From a virus, in IMG/VR virus record IMGVR_UViG_3300005096_000058, positions 46,148 through 110,147 of that record: DNA of 64,000 nucleotides; one strand, 5' to 3'. The translations under genes were made by a program, and so were the position numbers. Below are positions 42,140 through 50,549 of this stretch, in pieces (the first letter of the stretch is position 1; each line of letters opens with the position of its first letter). Below the pieces are notes generated by a model. It was not told where the DNA came from, did not search any database, and saw only the letters and a list, made by a program, of their open reading frames with translations.

Positions 42140-42380
42140 GGGTGTTTCTTTCCGCCCAACTCGACAAACTGAGCAGCGTCGTCTCAGTGCGGTCCATCTG
42201 TTGTCCGTGCGTAGAGATCAAGGCACGGAGCGCTTCCCCCTCGTCTCTGAAGGTCGGCGGGTATAAGACGGAGGGCACCACCCACCGCTTACCGCGGAGA
42301 TAAGCGAGTTCCCCAGAGGGCAGGTGCAGGTGTACAACGGGAGAGCCGCTCCACGTCGTGTAGGTTACGAATTCACCCAT
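42132..42380 (-). CDS. small hypothetical protein
   Basis: 82 residues from ATG 42380. Beta-rich start (GEFVTYTTWSGSPVVHLHLP, GELAYLRGKRWVVPSVLY), then a helix (EGEALRALISTHGQQM). Short overlaps with both neighbours. Family unknown. Confidence 0.5.
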   Translation of the reverse strand: MGEFVTYTTWSGSPVVHLHLPSGELAYLRGKRWVVPSVLYPPTFRDEGEALRALISTHGQQMDRTETTLLSLSSWAERNTHG

Positions 42381-42936
42381 GACCAATCTGTTCCCCTAGA
42401 TTTTGGATCATGTCGTCGGCCAATTTCACCTGCTTGGTCATGGCCTTGAGCAGGAACGGCCTCATCGGTTCCCACTCGTCTTTCGCCTCGTCGAAATCGC
42501 GTTCTTCGTTCTCACTGTGCCAGACGGTTGCTCCCAGAAACTCGACCCAAGAAACCACACCATCGCTGGAGAAAGTTAGCAGCATGGCCGCTTCTTCGGG
42601 CTCGCCATAAGCTTCTCTAATGGCGTCATTGACGATGGCTACAGCCTGAAAGGCTTCCTTCGATTTCCCGTTGCAGTCGGCGAGGATGTTAGCGTGTAAT
42701 TCGGCGGTGGTGATTCCTTCGGGCCTCCACCCGTCTTTTCTCGCACGAGCCAAGAGATCCCAGGGCGGACCGCTCCGTTGATGGTGCAGCACACCCTTAG
42801 CCACATCCCTCAACGCTATCCGCGCCGACGCACCGTCTTGGCTGATGACGAAGCACCCATCCGTTGGTAGCCACTCTTTGGCGGGGGCGCTGACATACCA
42901 ATGGCCGTCGTTGGTTGTGAAATCTGCGGTCATCAT
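42373..42936 (-). CDS. hypothetical protein
   Basis: 187 residues from ATG 42936, which overlaps the upstream TGA; a longer in-frame start is not credible. Contains DGHWYVSAPAKEWLPTDG and a domain with ILADCNGKSKEAFQAVAIVN. No motif identified. Confidence 0.55.
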   Translation of the reverse strand: MMTADFTTNDGHWYVSAPAKEWLPTDGCFVISQDGASARIALRDVAKGVLHHQRSGPPWDLLARARKDGWRPEGITTAELHANILADCNGKSKEAFQAVAIVNDAIREAYGEPEEAAMLLTFSSDGVVSWVEFLGATVWHSENEERDFDEAKDEWEPMRPFLLKAMTKQVKLADDMIQNLGEQIGHG

Positions 42937-43322
42937 GGCGTGAGGTTTCCTTTGGGGATTGGGTGGTTGGCGACGTCGCGTTTGGCGGCGGGTTTCCAGC
43001 GCGCCTTGATCACGCGGCGCGATATGACACGGCGGGGGATGATTTCCATTTGTGTGCGGCGGAGACCTGCACCGTTGCCCGCAAGCCATCCAGAGAAAAG
43101 GGCCAGGGTCGGCTCGGAACCGCCTCTGGTGCTATAATGGATCTCCCAAAACCAGTAGGCGGCGTCGCGCTCGACGCTGCGGAGAAGTTGGCCGCGCTCC
43201 CATATGGCGGCACCACTGACGTTCACTCGCACGGCGCGGGGGCCATTTTGCCAAGCGATGCACTCAACAGGGTTGCCCCAGATCTGGATCGGGGCGCGAA
43301 CCATCAAGAATGTTTGGATCAT
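42933..43322 (-). CDS. basic hypothetical protein
   Basis: 129 residues. N-half strand-rich (MVRAPIQIWGNPVECIAWQ, RAVRVNVSGAAIWERG), C-half basic (IIPRRVISRRVIKARWKPA) and probably nucleic-acid binding. ATGA coupling on both sides. Confidence 0.5.
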   Translation of the reverse strand: MIQTFLMVRAPIQIWGNPVECIAWQNGPRAVRVNVSGAAIWERGQLLRSVERDAAYWFWEIHYSTRGGSEPTLALFSGWLAGNGAGLRRTQMEIIPRRVISRRVIKARWKPAAKRDVANHPIPKGNLTP

Positions 43323-43555
43323 GATTTGGCCTCGTCGCGGAAGAAGCCGTCAGCTTCTTCGGTCGCGGTGAGTTCGCACGTGACTTTGTAGAAGGTGCGT
43401 GGCCCAAGGGTGCGGACCAAGACGCGGGTTTCCCGGTCCGGCGCTCCTGCTTCTCTGACGGCTTTCTCCGCCGCTTGGGTGGGGGTTTCTGCGCCGACGT
43501 GGACGTGCCCTTGATGGCCCTTGCCGTAGTCGAGCACGCAAAGAAATTCAGTCAT
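43319..43555 (-). CDS. small hypothetical protein
   Basis: 78 residues, alpha/beta: FLCVLDYGKGHQGHVHVGAE, a helix TQAAEKAVREAG, then TRVLVRTLGPRTFYKVTCEL. Resembles small ferredoxin-like phage proteins. Function unknown. Confidence 0.5.
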   Translation of the reverse strand: MTEFLCVLDYGKGHQGHVHVGAETPTQAAEKAVREAGAPDRETRVLVRTLGPRTFYKVTCELTATEEADGFFRDEAKS

Positions 43556-43580
43556 TTTGGCTCTCCTTTAGCACTACCCA

Positions 43581-44057
43581 CTACAACACCTGAGGGTTGG
43601 GTTTTTCCAATGGCTGCTGAAACTTTTTGCGCCGTCTGGACATCTCGCGCAAAGCCCGCGGGGTGAGGCTCACGATCGCGCGGGGGCCCCTGTGGTTCTT
43701 AGTTCGGTGGATGGCTGCACGGTTTGCTTGCACCATGCTGCTGACCAGCTCACTCACGGTTGTTTGCGTCATGCCCAGATGCTTGCGGATCTCCTGGTAG
43801 GACATGCGGCTGGTGCCGATCAGGAGCATGAGCACGAAATGCTGCAGCGGAATGACATCCACGCGAATGATGGGGAGAGCTTCGTAGAGGCGGCGTGCGA
43901 GCTCGCGATCTGCCTTGCGGCCTCTATGTGTCGGAATGCCTCTTCGCGCCCTAGCGGCGTACACGGCCTGCACAGATACACCCAGCTGAAGGGCTAGCGT
44001 GCTGTCAGGCACCTGGCCTAGCAGCTGTTTGTTCCAGACAATGTGTTTCTTCGCCAC
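43581..44057 (-). CDS. HTH transcriptional regulator
   Basis: 158 residues, GTG 44057 with GGGGAG upstream. Two HTH-like units: VPDSTLALQLGVSVQAVYAA with a basic RGIPTHRGRK tail, and a MarR-like one, MSYQEIRKHLGMTQTTVSEL followed by VSSMVQANRAAIHR. The basic C-terminus also fits DNA binding. It sits in the middle of the operon controlled by the shared promoter at 50.2 kb and is a good candidate for binding the palindromic operator. Confidence 0.7.
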   Translation of the reverse strand: MAKKHIVWNKQLLGQVPDSTLALQLGVSVQAVYAARARRGIPTHRGRKADRELARRLYEALPIIRVDVIPLQHFVLMLLIGTSRMSYQEIRKHLGMTQTTVSELVSSMVQANRAAIHRTKNHRGPRAIVSLTPRALREMSRRRKKFQQPLEKPNPQVL

Positions 44058-44129
44058 GGGCTCCCCTACGTGCAGCTTTGGTTTGGTGATTGACGATCAG
44101 TCTAACTCACCTACTCCACACAGTTTTTT

Positions 44130-44411
44130 CTATTTTTGAGGTTTTAGGCTGATAGCACGCACCTGATTGGCTCGTTCAGCCCTCACCCGCACCGACTGCA
44201 ACACCTCAGCGCGCTTAGCTGCGGCTGCGTTATCGAGGCTTACGGCCTTGTTGAGCTTCTGCCGTTCACTGGGTAGGAGGATGAGTGTTCGCTCGTCTGG
44301 ACAGATGTAGCAGCTTGGTGGTGGGTTGTTTGGTGCCGGGGAGAGTCTCGACTGGCCGCCGCATTTTGGGCACATGAGGGATCTGGTTTCGATAGGTGGG
44401 GACTTAGCCAT
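44130..44411 (-). CDS. zinc-ribbon small protein
   Basis: 93 residues. SLMCPKCGGQSRLSP and PSCYICPDERTLIL give two Cys pairs, then a helical basic tail (AAKRAEVLQSVRVRAERANQ). Start overlaps the preceding stop by 8 nt. Followed by a 72-nt AT-rich gap before the regulator gene. Confidence 0.6.
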   Translation of the reverse strand: MAKSPPIETRSLMCPKCGGQSRLSPAPNNPPPSCYICPDERTLILLPSERQKLNKAVSLDNAAAAKRAEVLQSVRVRAERANQVRAISLKPQK

Positions 44412-44928
44412 CGTGGATCACCCGCTCCAACGTGCGGCTGATCGTGTCCTTGATCCTGCCTGATTGTTCTGGGTGTAGCGCCTTCAAGAACCGGGAGGCC
44501 ACAGCCTTCGCTTGCGCGTTCTGCACGTCTTCGTGCGTGACGTGTTGGCTGTACCCGAGTCGATCATTGGCGGGTTCTTCCAGACACATTTGGCGCACCT
44601 CCTGCCATTGGACGTTGTTGTGTCCAGACGCCACATAGATACGGGGGCTGCTCAGGTTGTGGCTGTGCTGGTCGATAAACTGTTGGGCAGCTTGTCTAGT
44701 GAAGAACGGTTGCACCCACTTCCAGATGTCTTTGTAGCCAACAGTTTCGTCAGCGTCGTAGTCGTTGGGGTCGCATTCGTCCCGGTCGCGGTTGAGGTGG
44801 ACACGTCCTTCAGCGTGGTCATGGTCCATGCCGTAGACACGGAGGCGCTCCTCGACGATGAAAATGGGGTGAGCGGTGATGTGCTCTTTGGGGTCGTTGC
44901 GGACGTCTTCTGAGAATGAAGGTTTCAT
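44404..44928 (-). CDS. conserved phage hypothetical protein
   Basis: 174 residues. FIVEERLRVYGMDHDHAEG, a DYKDIWKWVQPFFTRQAA-like segment (GYKDIWKWVQPFFTRQAAQQ) and SSPRIYVASGHNNVQWQEVR are typical of a phage family with R.YG.d, FfT and PRIYV.S..rN.eW motifs. No function known. Asp/His-rich. Confidence 0.6.
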   Translation of the reverse strand: MKPSFSEDVRNDPKEHITAHPIFIVEERLRVYGMDHDHAEGRVHLNRDRDECDPNDYDADETVGYKDIWKWVQPFFTRQAAQQFIDQHSHNLSSPRIYVASGHNNVQWQEVRQMCLEEPANDRLGYSQHVTHEDVQNAQAKAVASRFLKALHPEQSGRIKDTISRTLERVIHDG

Positions 44929-45143
44929 GGTGTCGTCTGGATGTGTTGGAGGGCGTTGTGCTCACGGAAGTATTTGCGCACGACCTCTGAGCTCGTCTTG
45001 GCTCGTTGGGAGATAACGGAAATGGTCATGGGGTTGCCGCCATTCTTGAGGCTGGAGAGGATGCGGGCGAGACGCTCATCACGCGCTTGCGTTCTGGATT
45101 GAACGCAGCCGGTCTTGAACACTTTGTGTGAGGTGGCGGTCAT
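44925..45143 (-). CDS. small HTH-like protein
   Basis: 72 residues. RDERLARILSSLKNGGNPMT followed by ISVISQRAKTSSEVVRKYF looks like a winged or simple HTH with the recognition helix around SSEVVRKYFREH. It may be a local regulator. ATGA overlaps on both sides. Confidence 0.55.
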   Translation of the reverse strand: MTATSHKVFKTGCVQSRTQARDERLARILSSLKNGGNPMTISVISQRAKTSSEVVRKYFREHNALQHIQTTP

Positions 45144-45859
45144 TGTGGTTTCCGTGGTGGGGTTGTCCGGGGTGTACGTATGAGTCCCTCCGGCCCTGGA
45201 AACTGCTCCTCGGGGATTGGCCCTAGGGCCATGCGTGACCTGATCGCGTTCAGCTTATAAGCGAGTTCTTCTTTGGTGAGTAAGCCGCGGTCTCGTTGTG
45301 CGAGCACTACCCGCATCTCGTCTAGGCTGGCCTCGCTGCCGGCGCCTTCAACCATTTGTAGGTGGCTGCCGGTCTCTGCGTCGTTTGGGTTGATGGGGAT
45401 GTCGAGGTCAGAGCGGCCTTTGCGCGCGTTCACCTCGTTAAACTTCTGGACGATGGCTGCCCCCAGATCAATGCCCAGCTTTTCAGCGAGCAGGTCGCAG
45501 TAGGTGATGACATCGGACAGCTCTTTGCCAATTTCCAGACATGCGGCGTCATCTGTCAGTGCTCCTTGGCGATGTTTGTTGATCACCTTGATCACCTCTC
45601 CGGCTTCGCCCGCAATGAGGGCTGCCCATTCAAGATCTGTGTTCCGGTCGATGATGTGGAAGGCTTCTTCACAACGGTTGGCATTGTGCTTGCGGAAAGC
45701 GCGGAATGTGAGGTCCCAGCTTAGTGCTTCCGCCGATCGGGTGGCAGCGTCATAAGCGCACATCACGTCATAAGCCGCATGGATGGCCCCTGCATCGAGC
45801 AGCACCGAAGCCGCCGCAAGAGCCGATGAAAACAGGTCGAGTTGTTTGTCGGTGGGCAT
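45140..45859 (-). CDS. MazG-like nucleotide pyrophosphohydrolase
   Basis: 239 residues. A helical domain at about 90-165 has LEWAALIAGEAGEVIKVINK and GKELSDVITYCDLLAEKLGI followed by AAIVQKFNEVNARKG, the all-alpha NTP pyrophosphatase layout with the E..E and E..D metal residues. It would clean up or adjust nucleotide pools, and phage MazG proteins can alter (p)ppGpp signalling. The C-terminal 80 residues hold another short helical domain (SLDEMRVVLAQRDRGLLTKE). Confidence 0.75.
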   Translation of the reverse strand: MPTDKQLDLFSSALAAASVLLDAGAIHAAYDVMCAYDAATRSAEALSWDLTFRAFRKHNANRCEEAFHIIDRNTDLEWAALIAGEAGEVIKVINKHRQGALTDDAACLEIGKELSDVITYCDLLAEKLGIDLGAAIVQKFNEVNARKGRSDLDIPINPNDAETGSHLQMVEGAGSEASLDEMRVVLAQRDRGLLTKEELAYKLNAIRSRMALGPIPEEQFPGPEGLIRTPRTTPPRKPQ

Positions 45860-45860
45860 C

Positions 45861-46304
45861 TCAGCCTCCCATCACCCCGAGCTCGTCGTCGGTGGGCTCG
45901 GGTGTGAGTTTTTGTTGTTTGGTGACGACGCGGATTTCCGCACCCGCAAGCACGTGACGGGACCGGGCCACGGCGGCGATTTGTTTCTCTTCGGTGTCGA
46001 TGTCGATGTCGCGCAACGACGTGTTGGCTCCGAGGCGACTGAGCACCTCAGCAATGTACGCGGCTGCTGCTGTTTTTCCAGCCTTCGCGGGGCCCTCGAC
46101 GGTGATGGTGATCATGAGATCCCTCCTCTGGTGTTTCTTGTTGAATTTTGCCGCCGCAGCTTCAGCTACGACTGGACACATGATGTCGTGTTGACCCACG
46201 ACGAGGTGCCCATGGTCGGGACTTTTGCAGGCGTCGCATGGCGGGTCCATCTGGGGCCAGGTGTCGATGTGGATAACGTTCATGTCATCCTGGGTCATAT
46301 TCAT
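45861..46304 (-). CDS. small P-loop protein with N-terminal Cys motif
   Basis: 147 residues from ATG 46304, 20 nt overlap with the MT-A70 gene. The N-terminus has CDACKSPDHGHLVVGQH and IMCPVV, a possible zinc site. ITITVEGPAKAGKTAAAAYI carries a Walker A motif (71-78) in a small NTPase of the kind often seen in phages. A second start at ATG 46115, with GGAGGG seven bases upstream, would make a shorter NTPase alone, so two products are possible. Confidence 0.6.
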   Translation of the reverse strand: MNMTQDDMNVIHIDTWPQMDPPCDACKSPDHGHLVVGQHDIMCPVVAEAAAAKFNKKHQRRDLMITITVEGPAKAGKTAAAAYIAEVLSRLGANTSLRDIDIDTEEKQIAAVARSRHVLAGAEIRVVTKQQKLTPEPTDDELGVMGG

Positions 46305-46839
46305 CCCCGTGCCCGTCCCAGCCTTCTGGAATCTTGCCGCGGGCGAAAAGTTCAATGCGCGGGCGATCGCCAAGTAGCTCGACGATGCGATCGCGCACTT
46401 CGGGGGGCTTAGTCGAATGCTTCCCAGGCAATGGCTTCGGAGCAAAAACCGTCTGGACAATCTTCTCGCTCAACAGCGGAAAAACGCGCTTGTCCTTCGT
46501 CGAGTAAACAAGGCAGAATTCAGTGAGAGGCTTAACCGTGCGCGGACGGACACCACTGGCCTTGAGCGGAGTACCGTCCAGCTTGGTCTTCACCCAAACG
46601 AAGGCCACGCCTTGGTAGATCAAGCCTTGTTTCTTCCAGCGTTCGCCGCAGCGAAGAGCCAGGTCCAACTTCGGGCAGGTCACCCATGAGAAGACGATCG
46701 CATCTTTCGCGAGGAAGAGGGACCAATCGAAGTTGGAGATCTCCTCCTCAGTCATTTGCTTGTACGTGAGCTTGGCCGTGCCGAATTTTGTGTACGTCCA
46801 TGGGAAATCAGTGAGGACAATTTCGTAACGCTTGGTCAT
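46285..46839 (-). CDS. MT-A70-family adenine N6-methyltransferase
   Basis: 184 residues. Catalytic DFPW (11-14, for DPPW) in EIVLTDFPWTYTKFGTA, then YKQMTEEEI, LIYQGVAFVWVKTK, HSTKPPEVRDRIVELLG and PRIELFARGKIPEGWD: the full MT-A70 signature. It methylates adenine in DNA (or RNA) using SAM. Phe in the second catalytic position is a variant. Likely protects phage DNA from restriction, alongside the Dam and Dcm genes. Confidence 0.82.
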   Translation of the reverse strand: MTKRYEIVLTDFPWTYTKFGTAKLTYKQMTEEEISNFDWSLFLAKDAIVFSWVTCPKLDLALRCGERWKKQGLIYQGVAFVWVKTKLDGTPLKASGVRPRTVKPLTEFCLVYSTKDKRVFPLLSEKIVQTVFAPKPLPGKHSTKPPEVRDRIVELLGDRPRIELFARGKIPEGWDGHGDEYDPG

Positions 46840-48476
46840 TCTGTTCCCCAGTCGTACTTGTCTAGCTGCATCATCTGCTCGTGCGTGACAAGGGAAAGTT
46901 GATTTGCGCTGAGGTAATTGTGGAGGGCAGCCTCAAAGGCGGTTTGGAACGCGGGGCCTTCGGGCTGCAACGTTGCCACATCCAGCCCCACGTTGGTGGG
47001 AAGCACGATTGTATGTGTCTGGACGTTCTGCCCGAGCATCCACTCGTCAATGTCCTTGGCAAGAAGGCCCAACCCTTTGACGTGTGTGCCAGAGAAGCTG
47101 GGTCCGTAACGAAGGTGGATAAGGAAAGTGCTGGGTCCGGCAGCGTGGACGACTGGTGGGTGCGCTTGGATCTCCTCCATCTTGGGTCCAGGAGGGATCA
47201 GATTTGTGAGTGCTGTTTTTAAGTCTTGTTCAAACTGCGCCAGAGCCTTGTCGGTGATGGTGTGGTGGTGGTCCTCAATGGTGATATTGCTGCTCTGGCT
47301 CGGCCCCACAAACCCACCAGTCGGTCCCCAGGGGACTGGTGAGTAGGGGATCGGCTTTGCTGGGGTAGCCGCTACTTGCTTGGACCAAGCCAAAGCCTTG
47401 TCGTTAAGACTCTGGCGGGCGCCGGTAACGACGTTGTCGCTCGGGATCGGTTCCTTAGGCACCTGCTGCACGTTGTGGGTGACACAATCATCCCAAGTGA
47501 AGGTCAGATCCGGTAACAGCATGCTGACCGCCATCATAAATTGCTCTAGCTGCGCCTCTGCTCCCCACGTCGCAGCCTTTGTGGTGGTGACGTGGCACGC
47601 CAATTTGAAATCTTGGTCGAATTTCGTTTCGACAGACACCACCTCGAACGCAAGGCCGGCCCCAGCATCGTCCAGCCACTCGTGCAATTGCCCCGATGAC
47701 GGGGTACTACTTTTTCCCCATGGGGGAGGAAGCAGCGATTTGGCGTACGTGTCGTCCCAGACGCAAACCACTTCTCCAACCCACGGGGATGCGTGGCTTA
47801 ACACGTCGTGGATGCAGTTTTGTATGCTGGTCAGATCCACGTGAAGGTTTGGGTTCGCAAACGTGATCAATAAAGTCTTCTTGTTCTTGGGGAAGCCAAG
47901 AGAGGCTACCGATAAGACAAACAGACCGATCGATTTGGCGAGATCTTTGACCCACTTCCTGACTCCGCTGATGGTCGCAAAGTCCCAGGCTGCCGATGGT
48001 GCTGTGGGCGGCCAGACGGACGCCGTTGGGTGCCATGCCTGCCCATACTTCTGCTGCATAATTGCCAGGGGCGTGGCTAGCGGGAACTCCTTCGGTGATT
48101 CATCAATGATGGCGGTGGTCAGCGAGGGCCCTTTGATCGGGTCTTCGTTGGCCCTATCCTCTGCCAATTTCTTAGCGAGTTTGGTATCGGCGAGAGCGTA
48201 CTCGGCAGCTGTGTAGACGGACCCAGCGTCGGCGACGACTTTCAACTCTTGGTGGGAGACTGTAAGTTGTTGAGCCGTCCAGACAGGCCCTGACGGCATG
48301 ATCTTCCCGTTGAAATACGCTGATTTGAAACCCGGATCTTGCTCGTGCTTCTTCTTCAGCGCAAGCATCTGTTCATCATCCAGAAGGAGGATGCCTGGGC
48401 CTGTCCCCGCGTAATTTAGCCGGTCGATCGTCACGTCCAGAGCAGGGTTGAACAGGCTGATGGGTTTTCCAGACAC
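46836..48476 (-). CDS. large orphan protein
   Basis: 546 residues with no recognised family. N-half has a hydrophobic stretch (SIGLFVLSVASLGFP, about 187-201), mid-part contains VGEVVCVWDDTYAKSLLPPP and several long helices, C-part has PSTFLIHLRYGPSFSGTHV. Trp, Pro and His are frequent. No signal peptide. It is the largest gene of the operon 50.2-38.5 kb and may be an unknown host-takeover factor. Confidence 0.55.
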   Translation of the reverse strand: MSGKPISLFNPALDVTIDRLNYAGTGPGILLLDDEQMLALKKKHEQDPGFKSAYFNGKIMPSGPVWTAQQLTVSHQELKVVADAGSVYTAAEYALADTKLAKKLAEDRANEDPIKGPSLTTAIIDESPKEFPLATPLAIMQQKYGQAWHPTASVWPPTAPSAAWDFATISGVRKWVKDLAKSIGLFVLSVASLGFPKNKKTLLITFANPNLHVDLTSIQNCIHDVLSHASPWVGEVVCVWDDTYAKSLLPPPWGKSSTPSSGQLHEWLDDAGAGLAFEVVSVETKFDQDFKLACHVTTTKAATWGAEAQLEQFMMAVSMLLPDLTFTWDDCVTHNVQQVPKEPIPSDNVVTGARQSLNDKALAWSKQVAATPAKPIPYSPVPWGPTGGFVGPSQSSNITIEDHHHTITDKALAQFEQDLKTALTNLIPPGPKMEEIQAHPPVVHAAGPSTFLIHLRYGPSFSGTHVKGLGLLAKDIDEWMLGQNVQTHTIVLPTNVGLDVATLQPEGPAFQTAFEAALHNYLSANQLSLVTHEQMMQLDKYDWGTE

Positions 48477-48479
48477 GAA

Positions 48480-48818
48480 TCAGACGCCTTTCAGATGACT
48501 GAAAAGCACCGTTTCAATCTGGGCAAAACCCACGTCATCTAGGTTCAGCACCACGGTCGTGCGCAGCTCAGCCATGATCGTGTCCGCGACGTCACCATTG
48601 ATCGCCTTTTCAGCGCGCAGATCATGGGCCAGCTGCTCGTATTTGGTCGCGAGGGTGTGCATGCGCGTCTGGACGTTCTCGTGTTTGGTCCGTTCTGCAT
48701 CGGCGTATGCCTTCAGTTTGTCGAAGCGCTCACCTAAGTTGGAGAGTTCCCGTTCCTCCTCCGCACGCGCTTCGTTGATGAGGTTGAACGCTATCTGGAT
48801 TTTGTCGTCAGAGGGCAT
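48480..48818 (-). CDS. coiled-coil protein
   Basis: 112 residues. Charged helical central part (EEERELSNLGERFDKLKAYA, then TLATKYEQLAHDLRAEKA) and a C-terminal alpha/beta segment (AELRTTVVLNLDDVGFAQIE). Family unknown. Confidence 0.5.
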   Translation of the reverse strand: MPSDDKIQIAFNLINEARAEEERELSNLGERFDKLKAYADAERTKHENVQTRMHTLATKYEQLAHDLRAEKAINGDVADTIMAELRTTVVLNLDDVGFAQIETVLFSHLKGV

Positions 48819-48822
48819 GGGC

Positions 48823-49053
48823 TTATCTCCTGGGCAGAAGGGCTGTGAGCTTCACACCAAGGGCGTCGGCGATCGTGCGCATCGTACCAAGGGTTGGTTT
48901 CCTGTCCCCTCGTTCAAGCTTGAGAATGGCGTCGTAATGCAAGCCGCACGTGTCCGCGAACTCAGCGCGTGTTTGCTTTCGTTTCAGACGCGCTTTGGTG
49001 AGGCGTTCACCAAACCCATCAAGGGCTTCGGCGTTGTATTCGGCGTTTGTCAT
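48823..49053 (-). CDS. XRE-family HTH regulator
   Basis: 76 residues from ATG 49053, GGGGAG eight bases upstream. Classic Cro/CI-type HTH: FGERLTKARLKRKQTRAEFA, DTCGLHYDAILKLERGDRKP and TLGTMRTIADALGVKLTAL. Small single-domain repressor-like protein, possibly controlling the shared palindrome promoters or host genes. Confidence 0.8.
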   Translation of the reverse strand: MTNAEYNAEALDGFGERLTKARLKRKQTRAEFADTCGLHYDAILKLERGDRKPTLGTMRTIADALGVKLTALLPRR

Positions 49054-49057
49054 AGGA

Positions 49058-49840
49058 TCACTCCCCAAATGGTTGCGTGGCGTCGAGATCGTCTAGCCAG
49101 CCTGGGTATTGTTCGTAAGAGGGGAGCAGCGCTGCCTGTTTCGCGTGTCTTTTGCGCGGAAAACTTCCTCGTCTTGCCGTGAACTTGTTGCGCTCGGATG
49201 CCACACGGGCGTGATCAACACACGCCCGGAAGTTGCCCGCGTGCAGGGCTGCACAGAGGTCATGATCATCCTCGATCACCCGGTCGAACTCGGTCCATGC
49301 GATGCCAATCATGCCGGCCCAATGTGCATCCGAGCCCCCGGTGATGGGTAGGCCCATTCGTTGGGCCGCTCCGCGTGCGAGAGCGTTTGTCTCGGGCGAT
49401 CGGGTTTCCACCTGCCCGTTGTAGCCCTCGATAGCAGCGAGCCCCTGAAGGCCTGTAACGTGGTCCTTGGCTGCGCGAGCGTAGCCTTTGTAAGGGTGGG
49501 GCACGACGCAGGCGCCGCCCATGGCGTTCACCTCGTCAATAACGGCCTGGATGTTGGGGTACATGCCCCAGGCCAGCGCGGGGACGGGGACGTCGATCCC
49601 GAAAATGAGCAGGTGGTTCATCTCCGTGCTGTACTCAACACCTACGAACGCGCGCACGCCCACCGCCTCCAGGGCCTCAGCCACCCGGTGCACCTCCGCA
49701 TTGTCCCCCACCGTGTTGGTGTGGTGGTCCGTGAGACAAAGCCCATCGAGGCCCGCAGCCTTAGCCGCGTGGGCAATGTCGACGGGGGAGCTCATGCCGT
49801 CGGAGCCCTTTGTGTGGCTGTGCATATCGAGCTTGAACAT
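49058..49840 (-). CDS. PHP-domain phosphoesterase
   Basis: 260 residues. Metal-binding motifs in order: KLDMHSHTKGSDG (HxH), LCLTDHHTN, VGVEYSTEMNHLLIFG, CVVPHPYKG, IEGYNGQ, and GGSDAHWAG. This is the PHP family used by DNA polymerase proofreading domains and by nucleotide phosphatases such as RNase AM. Free-standing proteins of this size usually hydrolyse nucleotide or oligonucleotide phosphates. The start is two bases after the upstream stop. Confidence 0.8.
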   Translation of the reverse strand: MFKLDMHSHTKGSDGMSSPVDIAHAAKAAGLDGLCLTDHHTNTVGDNAEVHRVAEALEAVGVRAFVGVEYSTEMNHLLIFGIDVPVPALAWGMYPNIQAVIDEVNAMGGACVVPHPYKGYARAAKDHVTGLQGLAAIEGYNGQVETRSPETNALARGAAQRMGLPITGGSDAHWAGMIGIAWTEFDRVIEDDHDLCAALHAGNFRACVDHARVASERNKFTARRGSFPRKRHAKQAALLPSYEQYPGWLDDLDATQPFGE

Positions 49841-49841
49841 C

Positions 49842-50189
49842 TCAGCTACCGATCAATTTGGTGTTGGTGGTGGGGAGAGCGAAGCCGTGGTTTCCAGACG
49901 CGAGGGCCAAACCGAAATCCTGTGCGCCAATGCACGCGATCCAATGCTTGCTGCCCTTGGTGATTTTGGTGAGCGAGGTCAGGCCGGCGCTCTTCATGGC
50001 TTCCAGAAGGCGTTTCTTACTTACACACTTGAACACGAGGAGAGCAGGGTTGGAGGTGTGGGGCTTCACTTTGATGTTGGCGTCCGTGAACGAGCCATCA
50101 CCCGTATCGAGGAGCATCACGTGCTTGATTTTGAGGCCCTTGTGCGTTTTGCTTTTGGTCAGCGTGTTTTTGTTCGTCTTCACCAGCAT
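49842..50189 (-). CDS. hypothetical protein, first gene of the longest shared-promoter operon
   Basis: 115 residues from ATG 50189; GGAGG lies six bases upstream, whereas the ATG at 50201 has no site. Basic N-terminus (LVKTNKNTLTKSKTHKGLKI) and beta-rich body (KHWIACIGAQDFGLALASG). The gene begins about 20 nt after the predicted transcription start. Family unknown. Confidence 0.55.
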   Translation of the reverse strand: MLVKTNKNTLTKSKTHKGLKIKHVMLLDTGDGSFTDANIKVKPHTSNPALLVFKCVSKKRLLEAMKSAGLTSLTKITKGSKHWIACIGAQDFGLALASGNHGFALPTTNTKLIGS

Positions 50190-50216
50190 TTGAGCCTCCA
50201 TTTGGTCGGTAAAGAC

Positions 50217-50256
50217 AGCTTAACAAGCGGGCTATGTGCTGTCAAGACATATGTCT
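50217..50256 (-). promoter_or_regulatory. shared-family promoter with 12-bp palindromic operator (copy 5)
   Basis: Minus-strand TTGACA (50245-50240), 17-nt spacer GCACATAGCCCGCTTGT, TAAGCT (50222-50217). AGACATATGTCT (50245-50256) overlaps the -35. Drives the run from 50189 down to 38523, the longest operon of the accessory region. Confidence 0.85.
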
Positions 50257-50260
50257 GTGT

Positions 50261-50548
50261 TTAACGTCTTTTTTTGTCCAGCCGAGTTAAACGAGCACTA
50301 CACACGTTGAGCGCGGTTTCCAAGCGGATCTCTGTGATCTCGCACTGCTCGATGATCTTGTGGCCTGTCTCCAGACAACGATCTGTTAGATGGCTTTCCA
50401 CCGACAAAAGACCACGCAAAAGATCGTTCACCTCGCGCACGTTGGCCAACTCATTCGGGCGCCGCAACGACTCGCAGCTCGACGTAGAAGCGGCAAACGT
50501 TATGGCCAAGAGCGCAATAGACGCATTGATCAGTAAGAACGCACGCAC
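50261..50548 (-). CDS. small membrane-anchored or lipoprotein-like protein
   Basis: 95 residues from GTG 50548, one base after the upstream stop; a long in-frame ATG start would overlap that gene fully. N-terminus is RAFLLINASIALLAITFAAS followed by TSSCESL, a signal/anchor with a possible lipobox Cys. The rest is helical with three cysteines. It could be spanin-like, but the endolysin is about 4.4 kb away. Confidence 0.5.
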   Translation of the reverse strand: MRAFLLINASIALLAITFAASTSSCESLRRPNELANVREVNDLLRGLLSVESHLTDRCLETGHKIIEQCEITEIRLETALNVCSARLTRLDKKRR

Positions 50549-50549
50549 G

